Made by a program: the position numbers and the translations under genes. A stretch of 64,000 nucleotides of DNA from positions 62,001 to 126,000 of the forward strand of contig NZ_JACVCV010000004.1 of the NCBI RefSeq assembly GCF_017811155.1, in the 5' to 3' direction. Source of the stretch: Lunatimonas salinarum (GTDB lineage Bacteria > Bacteroidota > Bacteroidia > Cytophagales > Cyclobacteriaceae). This document shows, piece by piece, positions 21,310 through 31,388 of this stretch. Position 1 is the stretch's first letter, and each line of letters starts with the position of its first letter. Below the pieces are notes generated by a model. That model was not told the origin of the DNA. It made no database searches and worked only from the letters and a program-made list of their open reading frames with translations.

Positions 21310-21870
21310 TCAGTTTTGGTTATTTTTATTTACAAACGGCATTCCCATTGCCTTTAGCAATGCAAAGGCCTCCTCATCTGTCTCCGCAGATGTTACCAAA
21401 GTAATATCCATCCCGGATATACGATTCACTTTCTCGATACTGATCTCCGGAAATATGATTTGCTCGGTAACACCAAGGGTGTAATTTCCGCGTCCGTCAA
21501 ATCCTTTGTCAGAAATACCTTTGAAATCCCTTACCCTCGGAAGCGCAACGCTCACCAACCTATCGAGAAATTCATACATTCGATCGCCTCGAAGCGTTAC
21601 CTTGGCACCTATCGGCATCCCCTCTCTCAATTTAAAGTTGGAAATGGAATTCTTTGCCTTAGTGGCCACCGCACGTTGCCCAGCAATGATAGTAAGCTCT
21701 TCTACTCCTTGATCAACCAACTTTTTGTCTGCAACAGCCGCTCCAATACCTTTGTTGATAACAATCTTGGTCAGCCGAGGTACCTGCATCACAGATTTGT
21801 ATTGGAATTTATCCTTCAATTCAGCGGAAACCTCAGAAACAAACTTTTCCTTCAATCTAGGTCTAGCCAT
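21310..21870 (-). CDS. rplE: 50S ribosomal protein L5
   Basis: A 186-residue 5S rRNA-binding protein forming bridge B1b with S13. It has [16 protein letters not shown], the motif [36 protein letters not shown] and the C-terminal [13 protein letters not shown] and [16 protein letters not shown]. Its start overlaps the end of rplX by 8 nt, a sign of translational coupling. Confidence 0.98.
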   Translation of the reverse strand: MARPRLKEKFVSEVSAELKDKFQYKSVMQVPRLTKIVINKGIGAAVADKKLVDQGVEELTIIAGQRAVATKAKNSISNFKLREGMPIGAKVTLRGDRMYEFLDRLVSVALPRVRDFKGISDKGFDGRGNYTLGVTEQIIFPEISIEKVNRISGMDITLVTSAETDEEAFALLKAMGMPFVNKNNQN

Positions 21871-22207
21871 TGATCACCTCCCCAGTTTTCTTTGAATACC
21901 TTACTAATTTACCATTATCCCCGCGCATTCTACCAGTACGCGTAGCTTCTCCTGTCTTAGGATCTACCAACATCAGATTACTTGCATGAATGGGGGCCTC
22001 GATTTTGTCAATTGCTCCTTGTGGAGAGTTAGCCGTTGGCTTCCGGTGCTTGGTGACAATGTTAAGGCCTTCTACGATGGCCCTTCTCTTCGCAATATCT
22101 ACCGAAAGCACTTTGCCTTGCTTGCCTTTATCATCACCGGACAGAACTTTAACGGTGTCCCCGGTTTTGATATGCATTTTGGGATGCTTTATCACTTTCT
22201 TTTCCAT
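21863..22207 (-). CDS. rplX: 50S ribosomal protein L24
   Basis: A 114-residue assembly initiator of the large subunit. The KOW motif is in [24 protein letters not shown] (about residues 15-38), then [37 protein letters not shown]. It follows rplN by 2 nt. Confidence 0.98.
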   Translation of the reverse strand: MEKKVIKHPKMHIKTGDTVKVLSGDDKGKQGKVLSVDIAKRRAIVEGLNIVTKHRKPTANSPQGAIDKIEAPIHASNLMLVDPKTGEATRTGRMRGDNGKLVRYSKKTGEVING

Positions 22208-22209
22208 GA

Positions 22210-22578
22210 TTACAGTACTTCTGGGGCTAGAGACACAATTTTCATAAACTGCTTTTCACGTAACTCTCGGGCTACAGGCCCAAAAATACGCGTCCCTCTA
22301 GGCTCGTCGTTGTTATTTAAGAGAACTGCGGCATTATCCTCAAACCGGATATATGAACCGTCTTTTCTTCTCACTTCCTTTTTAGTCCTTACGATAACCG
22401 CCTTGGAGACGGTACCTTTTTTCATATTGCTGGATGAAAGAGCTGATTTCACGGTGACGACCACTTTGTCTCCGATGGAAGCATATCGTCTGCCGGTTCC
22501 ACCCAGTACGCGGATGACAAGCACCTCTTTGGCACCTGAATTATCCGCAACACTCAATCTTGATTCTTGTTGTATCAT
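22210..22578 (-). CDS. rplN: 50S ribosomal protein L14
   Basis: A 122-residue protein at the subunit interface (bridges B5 and B8). It begins [27 protein letters not shown] and contains the L14 signature region [26 protein letters not shown] and [15 protein letters not shown] 2-nt gap follows rpsQ. Confidence 0.98.
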   Translation of the reverse strand: MIQQESRLSVADNSGAKEVLVIRVLGGTGRRYASIGDKVVVTVKSALSSSNMKKGTVSKAVIVRTKKEVRRKDGSYIRFEDNAAVLLNNNDEPRGTRIFGPVARELREKQFMKIVSLAPEVL

Positions 22579-22580
22579 GA

Positions 22581-22853
22581 TTACTTAGCCCTTTCAATAA
22601 TTTCTACTAATCTCCAACGCTTGTTTTTGCTCAGCGGACGAGTCTCGCTGATTTTCACCAGATCGCCTGGGTTACAGTCGTTGTTCTCGTCATGAGCCAT
22701 AAATTTGGTAGTCTTAGCAACGAATTTACCGTAGATGGGATGCTTTACCCTCCGTTCTACAGCAACAGTGATAGACTTGTCCATCGCGCTGCTAACTACC
22801 TTTCCTATTCTTTCTTTACGCAGGTTTCTTTCTGTAGTAGCCATCGTATTCAT
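22581..22853 (-). CDS. rpsQ: 30S ribosomal protein S17
   Basis: A 90-residue OB-fold protein of the small subunit body. Typical parts are [49 protein letters not shown] and [15 protein letters not shown]. The ATG at 22853 overlaps the rpmC stop (TAATG), suggesting coupling; another ATG three codons on (22844) is equally possible and would give 87 residues. Confidence 0.97.
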   Translation of the reverse strand: MNTMATTERNLRKERIGKVVSSAMDKSITVAVERRVKHPIYGKFVAKTTKFMAHDENNDCNPGDLVKISETRPLSKNKRWRLVEIIERAK

Positions 22854-23047
22854 TATTTAGCTAGTTGTTTTGCCCTCAAAGCGGTCTTTAATCTCGCGAC
22901 CAACTTTTTTGCCTGACTGATCTTATTTGGATTCTCTATGGGAGAAATGGCATGAGCGAACTTCAACTTTGTTAAATTCTCCTGCTCAGCTACGATACGT
23001 TCGTTCAGTTCGCCCTCTGTGAGTGCGTTTATTTCGGAATTTTTCAT
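22853..23047 (-). CDS. rpmC: 50S ribosomal protein L29
   Basis: A 64-residue two-helix protein at the exit tunnel, near the trigger-factor and SRP site. The pattern is [27 protein letters not shown] with the basic helix [19 protein letters not shown]. It lies between rplP (9 nt) and rpsQ (1-nt overlap). Confidence 0.97.
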   Translation of the reverse strand: MKNSEINALTEGELNERIVAEQENLTKLKFAHAISPIENPNKISQAKKLVARLKTALRAKQLAK

Positions 23048-23056
23048 CTTTGTATA

Positions 23057-23476
23057 TTATCCTACGTATTCTCTACGTACCACAAATTTTGTACTGACCG
23101 GAAGTTTCTGTTGAGCCAATCTCAACGCCTCCTGGGCCACTTCCAAACTAACTCCAGTTGCTTCAAAAAGGATAGTACCAGGCTTAATCACCGCCACCCA
23201 ATACTCAGGAGCACCCTTACCCTTACCCATACGAACCTCAGCAGGCTTTTTGGTAATGGGCTTGTCTGGAAAAATTCGAATCCAGACCTGACCTTCTCTC
23301 TTCATTGCCCGGGTCATCGCAATACGGGCCGCTTCTATCTGACGGGAGGTAATCCATCCCGGCTCCAAAGACTTAATGCCAAAGTTACCAAACGCCAATG
23401 TATGCCCTCTTTGGGCGATACCTTTGACCCTGCCTTTGTGCATTTTTCTAAATTTCGTTCTTCTTGGCTGTAACAT
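23057..23476 (-). CDS. rplP: 50S ribosomal protein L16
   Basis: A 139-residue protein close to the peptidyl transferase centre and A-site tRNA. It begins [24 protein letters not shown] and has [49 protein letters not shown] and the terminal VSTKFVVR. The conserved Arg of MGKGKG-type loops, which is hydroxylated in some bacteria, is not assessed. It follows rpsC by 21 nt. Confidence 0.98.
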   Translation of the reverse strand: MLQPRRTKFRKMHKGRVKGIAQRGHTLAFGNFGIKSLEPGWITSRQIEAARIAMTRAMKREGQVWIRIFPDKPITKKPAEVRMGKGKGAPEYWVAVIKPGTILFEATGVSLEVAQEALRLAQQKLPVSTKFVVRREYVG

Positions 23477-23497
23477 GATTCGTCAATTAGGGTGAAA

Positions 23498-24238
23498 TTA
23501 ATTGCTTCGCTTTCTTCGTTTCGGTCCACCTTCTCTTCGTCTCCTGTTGCCGGCAGGCGCAGCGTTGCCTTTGCTATCACCGGATGCAACCACGTTAGGA
23601 GAAAGATCTCTCTTTCCGTAAACTTCACCTTTGAAAATCCAAACTTTGATACCGATAATACCATATACCGTTTGCGCTTCAGAAATCGCATAATCCACAT
23701 CAGCTCGAAGCGTATGAAGAGGAATACGTCCTTCTTTGTACATTTCTGAACGTGCCATTTCCGCTCCACCAAGTCGACCTGAAAGCTTTACCTTGATACC
23801 TTCGGCCCCCACGCGCATGGTAGCTGCTATGGATTGCTTCATCGCTCTCCGAAAAGAAATCCTCGCTTCTAACTGCTGACCGATTGACTCACCTACAAGC
23901 TTAGCGTCGAGTTCAGGACGTTTGATCTCAAAAATATTGATTTGTACGTCTTTGTTGGTAAGCTTCTTAAGCTCCTCTTTCAATTTATCCACTTCTGACC
24001 CCCCTTTTCCGATAACCACTCCGGGACGGGCTGTCTGTATAGTAAGCGTAATACGCTTTAGCGTTCGCTCAATGATCACCTTCGAGATACCACCTTTAGG
24101 GATCCTCGCATAAACATAGTTTCTGATTTTTTGATCTTCATAAAGCTTGTCGGCAAAATCCCTTCCACCATACCAGTTTGAATCCCAGCCCTTTATGATA
24201 CCAAGTCTTAAACCAATCGGGTTAACTTTCTGTCCCAT
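23498..24238 (-). CDS. rpsC: 30S ribosomal protein S3
   Basis: A 246-residue head protein at the mRNA entry. The N-domain starts [13 protein letters not shown]; the KH domain has [29 protein letters not shown]; the C-domain has [12 protein letters not shown]-type sequence ([17 protein letters not shown]), [16 protein letters not shown] and [10 protein letters not shown]-like [12 protein letters not shown] short basic tail rich in Arg follows. rplV ends 3 nt upstream. Confidence 0.98.
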   Translation of the reverse strand: MGQKVNPIGLRLGIIKGWDSNWYGGRDFADKLYEDQKIRNYVYARIPKGGISKVIIERTLKRITLTIQTARPGVVIGKGGSEVDKLKEELKKLTNKDVQINIFEIKRPELDAKLVGESIGQQLEARISFRRAMKQSIAATMRVGAEGIKVKLSGRLGGAEMARSEMYKEGRIPLHTLRADVDYAISEAQTVYGIIGIKVWIFKGEVYGKRDLSPNVVASGDSKGNAAPAGNRRRREGGPKRRKRSN

Positions 24239-24241
24239 ATG

Positions 24242-24631
24242 TTAGTTTACATTTTCGGTTGATTCAACAACATCAGCGGTAACGCCATCGCTCACTGAGT
24301 CAACGATCAGGGTTACATGATTTGATCTTTTTCGTATTCTGTGAGCTCTACCCTGAGGGGCAGGCCTAAGACGCTTCAGCATTCGGCCACCGTCCACCAT
24401 GATTGTTTTGATGTACAAGTCCGCGTCTTCCAATTTTTCGTCAGGATTTTTCGCCTGCCAGTTAGCCACTGCCGACAACAAAAGTTTTTCCAATTTAATG
24501 GCACCGTGATTAGGTGTGTACCTCAGAATACTTAATGCATGCCCCACACGCTTGCCTCGCACAAGATCTGCCACAAGACGCATTTTTCTGGTGGAGGTAG
24601 GAACATCGTTTAATCTTGCTATTGCTTCCAT
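24242..24631 (-). CDS. rplV: 50S ribosomal protein L22
   Basis: A 129-residue protein whose long loop lines the exit tunnel. Recognisable parts are [29 protein letters not shown] and the signature [32 protein letters not shown]. The final 20 residues are acidic and variable. It lies 2 nt after rpsS. Confidence 0.98.
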   Translation of the reverse strand: MEAIARLNDVPTSTRKMRLVADLVRGKRVGHALSILRYTPNHGAIKLEKLLLSAVANWQAKNPDEKLEDADLYIKTIMVDGGRMLKRLRPAPQGRAHRIRKRSNHVTLIVDSVSDGVTADVVESTENVN

Positions 24632-24633
24632 GA

Positions 24634-24912
24634 TTATCTCTTTCCTTTATCTTTTTTGGCAATGTGGCCTCTGAAATTCCTCGTTGGGGCAAACTCTCCC
24701 AACTTATGCCCCACCATGTTGTCTGTCACAAAAACCGGGATAAACTTGTTACCGTTATGCACAGCAAAGGTATGGCCTACAAAGTCCGGAGATATCATCG
24801 ATCTTCTGGACCAAGTTTTGATTACAGATTTTTTGCCGGATTCGTTCATCGCATCCACCTTCTGCAATAAATGGTGCTCTATATACGGACCTTTTTTTAA
24901 TGAACGTGCCAT
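24634..24912 (-). CDS. rpsS: 30S ribosomal protein S19
   Basis: A 92-residue head protein that makes bridge B1a. It begins [19 protein letters not shown] and has the S19 signature [24 protein letters not shown] followed by FRGH. It lies 2 nt after rplB, as in the canonical S10 operon. Confidence 0.98.
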   Translation of the reverse strand: MARSLKKGPYIEHHLLQKVDAMNESGKKSVIKTWSRRSMISPDFVGHTFAVHNGNKFIPVFVTDNMVGHKLGEFAPTRNFRGHIAKKDKGKR

Positions 24913-24914
24913 AG

Positions 24915-25739
24915 TTATTTAGATCTTCTACTGATGATAAGTTTGTTGGAATACTTCTTGGGTGACCTGGTCTTCTTGCCTTTGGCGAGCAAACCTGTCC
25001 TGGAACGCGGATGACCTCCAGAAGAGCGGCCTTCACCACCACCCATTGGGTGATCTACTGGGTTCATCGCCACACCTCTAGTCCTTGGACGTCGGCCTAA
25101 CCACCTGTTTCTACCAGCTTTACCGAGTACTACGTTCATATGATCGCCGTTAGACACAGTTCCCACCGTAGCCCTACAGGTACCCAACACCATTCTCATC
25201 TCACCGGAAGGCAATTTAACTGTCACATACTTACCCTCACGGGCTACAATTTGTGCGTAGCTTCCGGCGCTTCGAGCCATTGCAGCCCCCTTACCGGGCT
25301 TCAATTCTATCGCATGCACAATCGTACCTAATGGGATATTATTGATAAGCATACAGTTACCTACCTCAGGTGCTACCTGCTCCCCGGATATTACTACCTG
25401 GCCCACTTGTAGTCCCTCTGGCGCAATGATATAGGTCTTAGCCCCATCAGCATAGAACAGCAACGCAATCCTTGCCGTACGATTGGGATCGTATTCGATT
25501 GTCTTTACAGTAGCCGGAACACCGTCTTTGGTACGCTTGAAGTCAATCACCCGAAGCCTCCTCTTGTGTCCTCCGCCTATATATCGATTAGTCATCTTAC
25601 CGGAATTGTTCCTACCTCCGCTTTTTTTCAACGGGGCCAACAAACTTTTCTCTGGCTTTGATGCTGTAATTTCATCAAATGCAGGAGCTACTCTGAATCT
25701 GGTTCCGGGGGTTACCGGCTTAAGTTTTTTAACTGCCAT
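24915..25739 (-). CDS. rplB: 50S ribosomal protein L2
   Basis: A 274-residue protein needed for subunit joining and peptidyl transfer. It contains [27 protein letters not shown] near the N-terminus and the C-terminal signature [25 protein letters not shown], with the conserved His of the GGGEGR region. It lies 13 nt after rplW. Confidence 0.98.
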   Translation of the reverse strand: MAVKKLKPVTPGTRFRVAPAFDEITASKPEKSLLAPLKKSGGRNNSGKMTNRYIGGGHKRRLRVIDFKRTKDGVPATVKTIEYDPNRTARIALLFYADGAKTYIIAPEGLQVGQVVISGEQVAPEVGNCMLINNIPLGTIVHAIELKPGKGAAMARSAGSYAQIVAREGKYVTVKLPSGEMRMVLGTCRATVGTVSNGDHMNVVLGKAGRNRWLGRRPRTRGVAMNPVDHPMGGGEGRSSGGHPRSRTGLLAKGKKTRSPKKYSNKLIISRRSK

Positions 25740-25752
25740 GATTCTTCCTTAA

Positions 25753-26043
25753 TTATATTTCTCCGTAAAAATCAATAATCTCACCGTCCGCTACCTGGAC
25801 GATGGCCTTCTTGAAGGCATTGGTATAGCCTGATACGATTTTGGCCTTGGTATATCGTGTTTTCTTTTTAGCAGCGTAACGCATCGTGCGCACATCCACT
25901 ACTTTCACACCATACATATCTTCCACTGCCTTTTTAATCTGAGGCTTCTTCGCCGTCTTTTCGACCACAAAGCCATATACTCCCCGATCATTCATCGCAG
26001 AGATCTTCTCAGTAATCAAAGGTTTCTTTAATACATTCTTCAT
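25753..26043 (-). CDS. rplW: 50S ribosomal protein L23
   Basis: A 96-residue tunnel-exit protein, the docking point for trigger factor and SRP. It starts MKNVLKKPLITEKISAM and has KKPQIKKAVEDMYGVKVVDVRTMRY and KTRYTKAKIVSGYTNAFKKAIV. It lies 1 nt after rplD. Confidence 0.97.
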   Translation of the reverse strand: MKNVLKKPLITEKISAMNDRGVYGFVVEKTAKKPQIKKAVEDMYGVKVVDVRTMRYAAKKKTRYTKAKIVSGYTNAFKKAIVQVADGEIIDFYGEI

Positions 26044-26044
26044 C

Positions 26045-26674
26045 TTACTTCGATAATAGGGTTTCTAACTTACTTACAGCGCCCTCACATAATACCAAGC
26101 TATCGGCATTAAGCAGCTCATAGGTATTGACATCATTAACCACCATCACCTTCGCCTTCGGCAGGTTTCTGCTAGATAGTACTACGTTCTTGTCCACCTC
26201 TGGAATCAACAACAAAGTCTTCTTATCTGCTAGCGATAACCCGGTCAAAAGCTGAATGTAGTCTTTGGTCTTAGGAGCATCAAAACTGAAATCCTCCAAC
26301 ACCAACACACTGTTATCTTTGGCTTTATAGGTAAAGGCTGATTTTCTAGCCAATTGCTTTAACTTCTTATTCAACTTGAAAGAATAATCTCTGGGTTTGG
26401 GACCAAACACCCTTCCACCACCTCTGAATACAGGCGATTTCAACGAACCAGCCCGAGCACCTCCAGTACCTTTTTGCTTCTTAATCTTCTTGGTAGACCC
26501 AGCCACTTCATTTCTCTCCTTTGACTTGTGCGTGCCTTGCCGTTTATTGGCCAGATATTGCTTCACATCCAAATAGATCGCATGATCGTTTGGCTCTATT
26601 CCAAATATCTCTTCGGAAAGATTAACCGTTCTGCCGGTTTCTTCACCGCTTTGTTTTAATATTGCTAATTCCAT
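26045..26674 (-). CDS. rplD: 50S ribosomal protein L4
   Basis: A 209-residue protein whose extended loop reaches the exit tunnel (GSTKKIKKQKGTGGARAGSLKSPVFRGGGRVFGPKPRDY). The C-terminal part has VLVLEDFSF, TLLLIPEVDKNVVLSSRNLPK and NDVNTYELLNADSLVLCEGA. In enterobacteria L4 represses the S10 operon; whether it does so here is unknown. It lies 4 nt after rplC. Confidence 0.98.
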   Translation of the reverse strand: MELAILKQSGEETGRTVNLSEEIFGIEPNDHAIYLDVKQYLANKRQGTHKSKERNEVAGSTKKIKKQKGTGGARAGSLKSPVFRGGGRVFGPKPRDYSFKLNKKLKQLARKSAFTYKAKDNSVLVLEDFSFDAPKTKDYIQLLTGLSLADKKTLLLIPEVDKNVVLSSRNLPKAKVMVVNDVNTYELLNADSLVLCEGAVSKLETLLSK

Positions 26675-26678
26675 CTTG

Positions 26679-27311
26679 TTACTTCTCTAGAATTACGTAA
26701 GAATTTTTCGGTCCTGGAACAGATCCGCTTACTAACAATAGATTCTGCTCGGGATAGATCTTCAATACCTTTAAATTGATCACCTTCACCCGATCTCCTC
26801 CGGTTCTTCCAGCCATGCGCATCCCCTTAAAAACCCTTGAAGGCCAAGAACATGCACCAATAGAACCAGGGTGACGCTGACGGTTATGCTGACCGTGGGT
26901 CTGACCACCGACGCCACCAAATCCATGACGTTTTACCACACCCTGAAAACCCTTACCTTTAGAGGTGCCAATCGCATCCACGAAGTCACCCTCTACAAAA
27001 ACTTCCGAAGCCTTAACGGTCTTACCCAGGTCTACCTGACCTTCGAACTCAACCCTAAAGTCCCTGAACTCTACAACTTTGTGCTTTGGCGTAGTGCCAG
27101 CCTTTTTAAAATGGCCAACCAACGGCTTGGGCGTATTCTTCTCCTTACGCTCCCCGTACGCCAATTGCACAGCATTGTACCCGTCTGATTCAACATTTTT
27201 TACTTGCGTCACTACGCAAGGACCAGCTTCTATTAGCGTGCATGCGACATTACGCCCATCGGCACTGAAAATGCTAGTCATTCCAACTTTTTTTCCTATT
27301 ATTCCAGACAT
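26679..27311 (-). CDS. rplC: 50S ribosomal protein L3
   Basis: A 210-residue protein that helps start large-subunit assembly. It begins [32 protein letters not shown] and carries the L3 signature [27 protein letters not shown] and [26 protein letters not shown]. Here it is the first gene of its transcript, because a terminator and a new promoter separate it from rpsJ. Confidence 0.98.
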   Translation of the reverse strand: MSGIIGKKVGMTSIFSADGRNVACTLIEAGPCVVTQVKNVESDGYNAVQLAYGERKEKNTPKPLVGHFKKAGTTPKHKVVEFRDFRVEFEGQVDLGKTVKASEVFVEGDFVDAIGTSKGKGFQGVVKRHGFGGVGGQTHGQHNRQRHPGSIGACSWPSRVFKGMRMAGRTGGDRVKVINLKVLKIYPEQNLLLVSGSVPGPKNSYVILEK

Positions 27312-27337
27312 CTTCTGTTAGATAATAAACCAAGAAA

Positions 27338-27359
27338 CACAAGTATGGACACACCTGTG
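27338..27359 (-). other. Hairpin in the leader of the rplC operon
   Basis: CACAGGT and ACTTGTG (minus strand) pair with one G-T wobble around an 8-nt loop, about 17 nt after the -7 element and about 27 nt before the rplC start. It could be a small regulatory stem in the leader; nothing shows what binds it. Confidence 0.35.
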
Positions 27360-27375
27360 CTTTTTTAAAGGACTG

Positions 27376-27406
27376 CAAAGTTAGCAATTAAAATTCACCT
27401 TACAAA
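27376..27406 (-). promoter_or_regulatory. Promoter of the rplC-rplQ super-operon
   Basis: On the minus strand a TTTG (-33) is followed by exactly 19 nt and TAACTTTG (-7), then CAGTCC at the start point. This matches the Bacteroidota housekeeping promoter and lies 64 nt before rplC. Confidence 0.85.
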
Positions 27407-27508
27407 TCCCAACTTTAATATTTTCAATTAATTAGGTAAAAATATAAGGCTATTCGGAACCTTTTGCGAGAGTACTAACCAAAAATCCATTTATCACATG
27501 CAACAAAT

Positions 27509-27538
27509 AAAAAAGCCTGCACCAAGGCGCAGGCTTTA
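27509..27538 (-). terminator. Terminator after rpsJ
   Basis: On the minus strand AAAGCCTGC pairs with GCAGGCTTT around a 7-9 nt loop and runs into TTTTTTATTTG. It is 12 nt past the rpsJ stop, separating the str genes from rplC. Confidence 0.9.
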
Positions 27539-27550
27539 TCATTGCTTTCG

Positions 27551-27856
27551 TCAAACTTTTATCTCAACATCAACCCCACTCGGGAGCTCGATTTTCATCA
27601 ATGCATCGACAGTCTTGGAACTATTGGAGTAAATATCCACCAACCGCTTGTACGTACAAAGCTGAAACTGCTCACGTGATTTCTTATTCACGTGGGGAGA
27701 TCGCAATACGGTAAACTTCTCCTTCTTAGTAGGAAGAGGTATAGGACCCACTACTACTGCACCTGTTGACTTCACTGCTTTTACAATCTTTTCTGATGAC
27801 TTATCCACCAAGCTGTGATCGTAAGATTTTAGTTTTATTCTAATTTTCTGATTCAT
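27551..27856 (-). CDS. rpsJ: 30S ribosomal protein S10 (NusE)
   Basis: A 101-residue protein with two jobs: part of the 30S head and, as NusE, partner of NusB and NusG in antitermination. It contains [51 protein letters not shown] and the C-terminal [15 protein letters not shown]. It is the last gene of the rpsL-rpsG-fusA transcript (13 nt after fusA) rather than the first of the S10 operon. Confidence 0.98.
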   Translation of the reverse strand: MNQKIRIKLKSYDHSLVDKSSEKIVKAVKSTGAVVVGPIPLPTKKEKFTVLRSPHVNKKSREQFQLCTYKRLVDIYSNSSKTVDALMKIELPSGVDVEIKV

Positions 27857-27869
27857 GTTCTGTCAATAT

Positions 27870-29987
27870 TTAGGCTTTCTCACCTTTTACCTTGGCAATA
27901 ACCCCTTCAGCGATGTTCGTAGGAACAGGCTCATAGTGGGAGAATGTTAATGAAGCGGTAGCTCTGCCGGAAGAGATCGTTCTTAGGTCAGTAACGTATC
28001 CAAAGAGCTCAGACAATGGAACCGCTGCACGAATCACAGTGGAGGAACCTTTGGTATCCATCCCTTTCATCAAGCCCCTCCTTCTGTTTAAATCACCAGT
28101 GATTGGACCAGTATATTCATCTGGGGTAACCACATCTACAGACATGATGGGCTCTAAAAGCTGGGGCTTACATTTCTTGGCAGCCTCTTTGAAACCGATC
28201 CTCGCAGCCAATTCGAATGATAGGGCATCCGAATCCACATCGTGGAAGGAACCGTGGAACAACCGAACTTTCATCGATTCTATCGGATAACCCGCCAACG
28301 GACCGTTCTTCATCGCTTCAGCAAAACCTTTCTGAATCGCAGGTATGAATTCCCTAGGAATCACACCACCGACAATACCATTTACAAAATCTAAACCTGG
28401 CTTTATTTCACCAGATTCCAGATCTGCCTCTTTTGGTCCAAGTTCAAATACGATATCGGCAAATTTACCTTTACCACCGGTTTGCTTCTTGTACACCTCT
28501 TTGTGCTCAACCGATCCATACAGCGCCTCTTTATAGGCGACCTGAGGTGCTCCTTGGTTAATCTCCACCTTAAACTCCCTTCTCAGTCGGTCTATGATGA
28601 TGTCCAAATGGAGTTCACCCATACCTCTAAGAATTGTTTGACCGGTTTCGTGGTCGGTATTTACCTGTAGGGTTGGATCCTCTTCCACCAATTTGGAGAT
28701 GGCCATACCTAACTTGTCTACATCCGCCTGTGTCTTAGGCTCAATGGCATAACCAATTACCGGCTCAGGGAATACCATAGATTCCAATACTACCTTACGC
28801 TTTTCGTCGCATAGGGTATCACCAGTTTTGATGTCTTTAAAACCAACAACGGCTCCAATATCTCCTGCCCTCAAGGCATCGATCTGATTCTGCTTGTTGG
28901 CGTGCATCTGAAACACGCGAGAGATACGCTCTTTGTTACCCGAACGGGTATTATATACATAAGAACCAGATTCCAATTTACCGGAGTACGCTCTCACAAA
29001 GCAAAGTCTACCCACGAAAGGGTCTGTGGCAATCTTAAATGCCAATCCGGTGAACGGCTCGCTCTCATCGGGGGATATCCGGATTTCATCTTCAGAGTCT
29101 GGGGCGTGACCAATGATATCGTCCTTGTCCAACGGCGATGGCAACAACTCCATAACCAAATCCAACATAGTCTGTACACCCTTGTTTTTGAAGGATGAAC
29201 CACAAACCATAGGAACAATCTTCATGTCGATCACCGCTTTACGAAGAGCGGAAAGGATCTCTTGTTCTGTGATAGAATCAGGATCTTCGAAAAATTTCTC
29301 CATCAAGGAGTCGTCATAATCGGCTACTGCCTCTAAAAGGTGCTCTCTCCATTCAGCAACTTCCTCTTCCATGTCTTCTGGAATGGGCACCACATCGTAG
29401 GTCATCCCCATATCCGCTTCATTCCAGATCATAGCTCGGTTGTTTACCAAGTCTACCACACCTCGGAATTTATCTTCCGAACCGATAGGAAGCTGCAAGG
29501 GTACAGCATAGCTACCCAGCATTTCCTTCACCTGCTTACACACTTCCAAAAAGTTAGCTCCAGCGCGGTCCATTTTATTTACGAAACCGATTCGGGCTAC
29601 TTTATAGTTGTCAGCGAGCCTCCAGTTGGTCTCAGACTGTGGTTCCACGCCATCAACGGCACTAAAAAGGAATACCAATCCGTCCAAAATACGCAATGAA
29701 CGATTTACCTCTACGGTAAAGTCCACGTGACCTGGGGTATCGATTATATTAACTTGATATTTGTTGTCTCTGTAGTTCCAAAAAACAGTAGTAGCAGCAG
29801 AAGTGATTGTTATACCTCGCTCTTGCTCTTGTGCCATCCAGTCCATGGTAGCCGCGCCGTCGTGAACCTCTCCAATTTTATGGCTTACGCCGGAATAAAA
29901 AAGGATCCTTTCAGTAGTGGTCGTCTTACCGGCATCAATGTGCGCGGCAATACCAATGTTTCTGGTAAATCTTAAATCTCTTGCCAT
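27870..29987 (-). CDS. fusA: Elongation factor G
   Basis: The GTPase that moves tRNAs and mRNA after peptide transfer. It is 705 residues, full length. The G domain has P-loop [13 protein letters not shown], switch I ending in [23 protein letters not shown] and the domain II-V series. Domain IV has [16 protein letters not shown], and domain V has [26 protein letters not shown]. It is the housekeeping type placed between rpsG and rpsJ. Fusidic-acid resistance changes cannot be judged by eye. Confidence 0.99.
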   Translation of the reverse strand: MARDLRFTRNIGIAAHIDAGKTTTTERILFYSGVSHKIGEVHDGAATMDWMAQEQERGITITSAATTVFWNYRDNKYQVNIIDTPGHVDFTVEVNRSLRILDGLVFLFSAVDGVEPQSETNWRLADNYKVARIGFVNKMDRAGANFLEVCKQVKEMLGSYAVPLQLPIGSEDKFRGVVDLVNNRAMIWNEADMGMTYDVVPIPEDMEEEVAEWREHLLEAVADYDDSLMEKFFEDPDSITEQEILSALRKAVIDMKIVPMVCGSSFKNKGVQTMLDLVMELLPSPLDKDDIIGHAPDSEDEIRISPDESEPFTGLAFKIATDPFVGRLCFVRAYSGKLESGSYVYNTRSGNKERISRVFQMHANKQNQIDALRAGDIGAVVGFKDIKTGDTLCDEKRKVVLESMVFPEPVIGYAIEPKTQADVDKLGMAISKLVEEDPTLQVNTDHETGQTILRGMGELHLDIIIDRLRREFKVEINQGAPQVAYKEALYGSVEHKEVYKKQTGGKGKFADIVFELGPKEADLESGEIKPGLDFVNGIVGGVIPREFIPAIQKGFAEAMKNGPLAGYPIESMKVRLFHGSFHDVDSDALSFELAARIGFKEAAKKCKPQLLEPIMSVDVVTPDEYTGPITGDLNRRRGLMKGMDTKGSSTVIRAAVPLSELFGYVTDLRTISSGRATASLTFSHYEPVPTNIAEGVIAKVKGEKA

Positions 29988-29993
29988 TATCTA

Positions 29994-30461
29994 TTAAAAT
30001 CTAAAGTGCGAGAATGCTTTGTTTGCTTCAGCCATACGGTGGGTATCGTCTTTTTTCTTAACGGCAGCACCTTCGCCTTTTGCTGCTGCAATAACTTCAC
30101 CTGCCAGCCTATCCATCATAGTCTTCTCACCCCTCTTCCGGGCGTAGGTAATCATCCACTTGATACCAAGTGACTGCTTTCTCTCAGGTCTAACTTCCAT
30201 CGGCACCTGGAAAGTAGCTCCACCAACCCTACGACTCTTCACCTCTACAGATGGAGTGATATTGTTAAGTGCTTTTTTCCAAACCTCAAGACCATTCTCA
30301 CCTACCTTCTCTTCTACCTTTGCGATCGCATCGTAGAAAATCTTATAGGCAATACTTTTCTTTCCGTCAACCATCAGACAGTTTACAAACTTGGTGACCA
30401 AGGTATCGTGAAACTTGGGATCAGGAAGAATATACCTCTTTTTAGGTTTTGCTTTTCTCAT
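29994..30461 (-). CDS. rpsG: 30S ribosomal protein S7
   Basis: A 155-residue primary binder of the 16S 3' domain at the E site. It starts [17 protein letters not shown] and has the S7 signature [25 protein letters not shown], then [24 protein letters not shown]. It ends in [14 protein letters not shown]. It is placed between rpsL (21 nt) and fusA (6 nt). Confidence 0.98.
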   Translation of the reverse strand: MRKAKPKKRYILPDPKFHDTLVTKFVNCLMVDGKKSIAYKIFYDAIAKVEEKVGENGLEVWKKALNNITPSVEVKSRRVGGATFQVPMEVRPERKQSLGIKWMITYARKRGEKTMMDRLAGEVIAAAKGEGAAVKKKDDTHRMAEANKAFSHFRF

Positions 30462-30482
30462 TTTAACTATACGTTATAACTA

Positions 30483-30893
30483 TTATTTCTTTTTCGCCGG
30501 TGCAGCCGGAGCTCCTTTACCTGCCTTTGGACGCTTAGCGCCATACTTAGATCTACCTTGCTTTCTGTCCTTCACACCCGCTGTGTCCAAGGCGCCACGG
30601 ATAATATGGTACCGAACTCCAGGAAGGTCTTTCACCCTGCCTCCTCGGATCAACACAATAGAGTGTTCCTGAAGGTTGTGTCCTTCTCCTGGGATGTAGG
30701 CGTTCACCTCTTTTCCATTGGTCAACCTCACTCTAGCCACTTTCCTCATCGCTGAGTTAGGCTTCTTTGGGGTAGTGGTGTACACCCTGGTACACACCCC
30801 TCTACGCTGCGGACAAGCGTCCAAAGCCCTGGATTTGGACTTTGTTTCAAGGGTATTTCTACCTTTTCTTACTAACTGTTGTATAGTAGGCAT
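30483..30893 (-). CDS. rpsL: 30S ribosomal protein S12
   Basis: A 136-residue protein of the decoding centre. The key loop [20 protein letters not shown] holds the Lys (second of KK) whose change gives streptomycin resistance; it is wild type here. A second conserved loop is [14 protein letters not shown]. The last 20 residues are a Lys/Ala-rich tail. It is the first gene of the str unit, 50 nt downstream of an exact-match promoter. Confidence 0.98.
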   Translation of the reverse strand: MPTIQQLVRKGRNTLETKSKSRALDACPQRRGVCTRVYTTTPKKPNSAMRKVARVRLTNGKEVNAYIPGEGHNLQEHSIVLIRGGRVKDLPGVRYHIIRGALDTAGVKDRKQGRSKYGAKRPKAGKGAPAAPAKKK

Positions 30894-30942
30894 TAATAGA
30901 TAAAGTTAATTTACTGCTCTTGAACTTTTATTTTTTGGACTG

Positions 30943-30972
30943 CAAAGGTAAACAAATCAATAAAACAAACAA
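30943..30972 (-). promoter_or_regulatory. Promoter of the rpsL-rpsG-fusA-rpsJ operon
   Basis: On the minus strand TTG, exactly 19 nt, then TACCTTTG, followed by CAGTCC. The downstream CTTTGCAGTCC is identical to that at the rplC promoter. The element lies 50 nt before rpsL. Confidence 0.88.
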
Positions 30973-30993
30973 AATTAAGCAGTTATATTTTCG

Positions 30994-31320
30994 TCACGCT
31001 TCGCCCAAGGTACCTCCAAAATTCAACGGAAATTCCGGTGCTCCCTGTCCGTTTTGGATCTTGCCAAAAGCCTTCTCGTATTTTTCGATATTATCCTTGA
31101 GCGCGGCCAACAATCGCTTGGCATGATCCGGTGTTATAATGATACGGGACTTGACCTTCGCCTTCGGTACTCCAGGCATGAGACGAATGAAATCTACCAC
31201 AAACTCCGATTGGGAGTGTGCAATCATCGCCAGATTACTATAAACCCCCTCGGCTATTTCATCGCTCAGCTCGACATTGATCTGCTGCCCCATCGGCTTA
31301 TCCTTTTCCTGCTCTGCCAT
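30994..31320 (-). CDS. DUF3467-family protein
   Basis: A 108-residue soluble protein. It matches the DUF3467 pattern: INVELSDEIAEGVYSNLAMIAHSQSEFVVDFIRLMPGVPKAKVKSRIIITPDHAKRLL broken into conserved pieces such as GVYSNLAMI, EFVVDF and VKSRIIITP. The family is small, widespread in Bacteroidota and uncharacterised; the conserved place between rpoC and rpsL suggests a role tied to gene expression, but that is inference from context only. The rpoC terminator lies upstream of it, and the str promoter just downstream of its stop. Confidence 0.85.
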   Translation of the reverse strand: MAEQEKDKPMGQQINVELSDEIAEGVYSNLAMIAHSQSEFVVDFIRLMPGVPKAKVKSRIIITPDHAKRLLAALKDNIEKYEKAFGKIQNGQGAPEFPLNFGGTLGEA

Positions 31321-31338
31321 ATTCGTTTAGAGTTAATG

Positions 31339-31371
31339 AAAAAAGGCCTGCATAATTACAGACCTTTTTTT
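31339..31371 (-). terminator. Terminator after rpoC
   Basis: On the minus strand GGTCTG pairs with CAGGCC around an 8-nt loop, extended by an A-run before and a run of six T after. It begins 18 nt past the rpoC stop. Confidence 0.85.
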
Positions 31372-31388
31372 AGGTTTTGAATAAAAAC

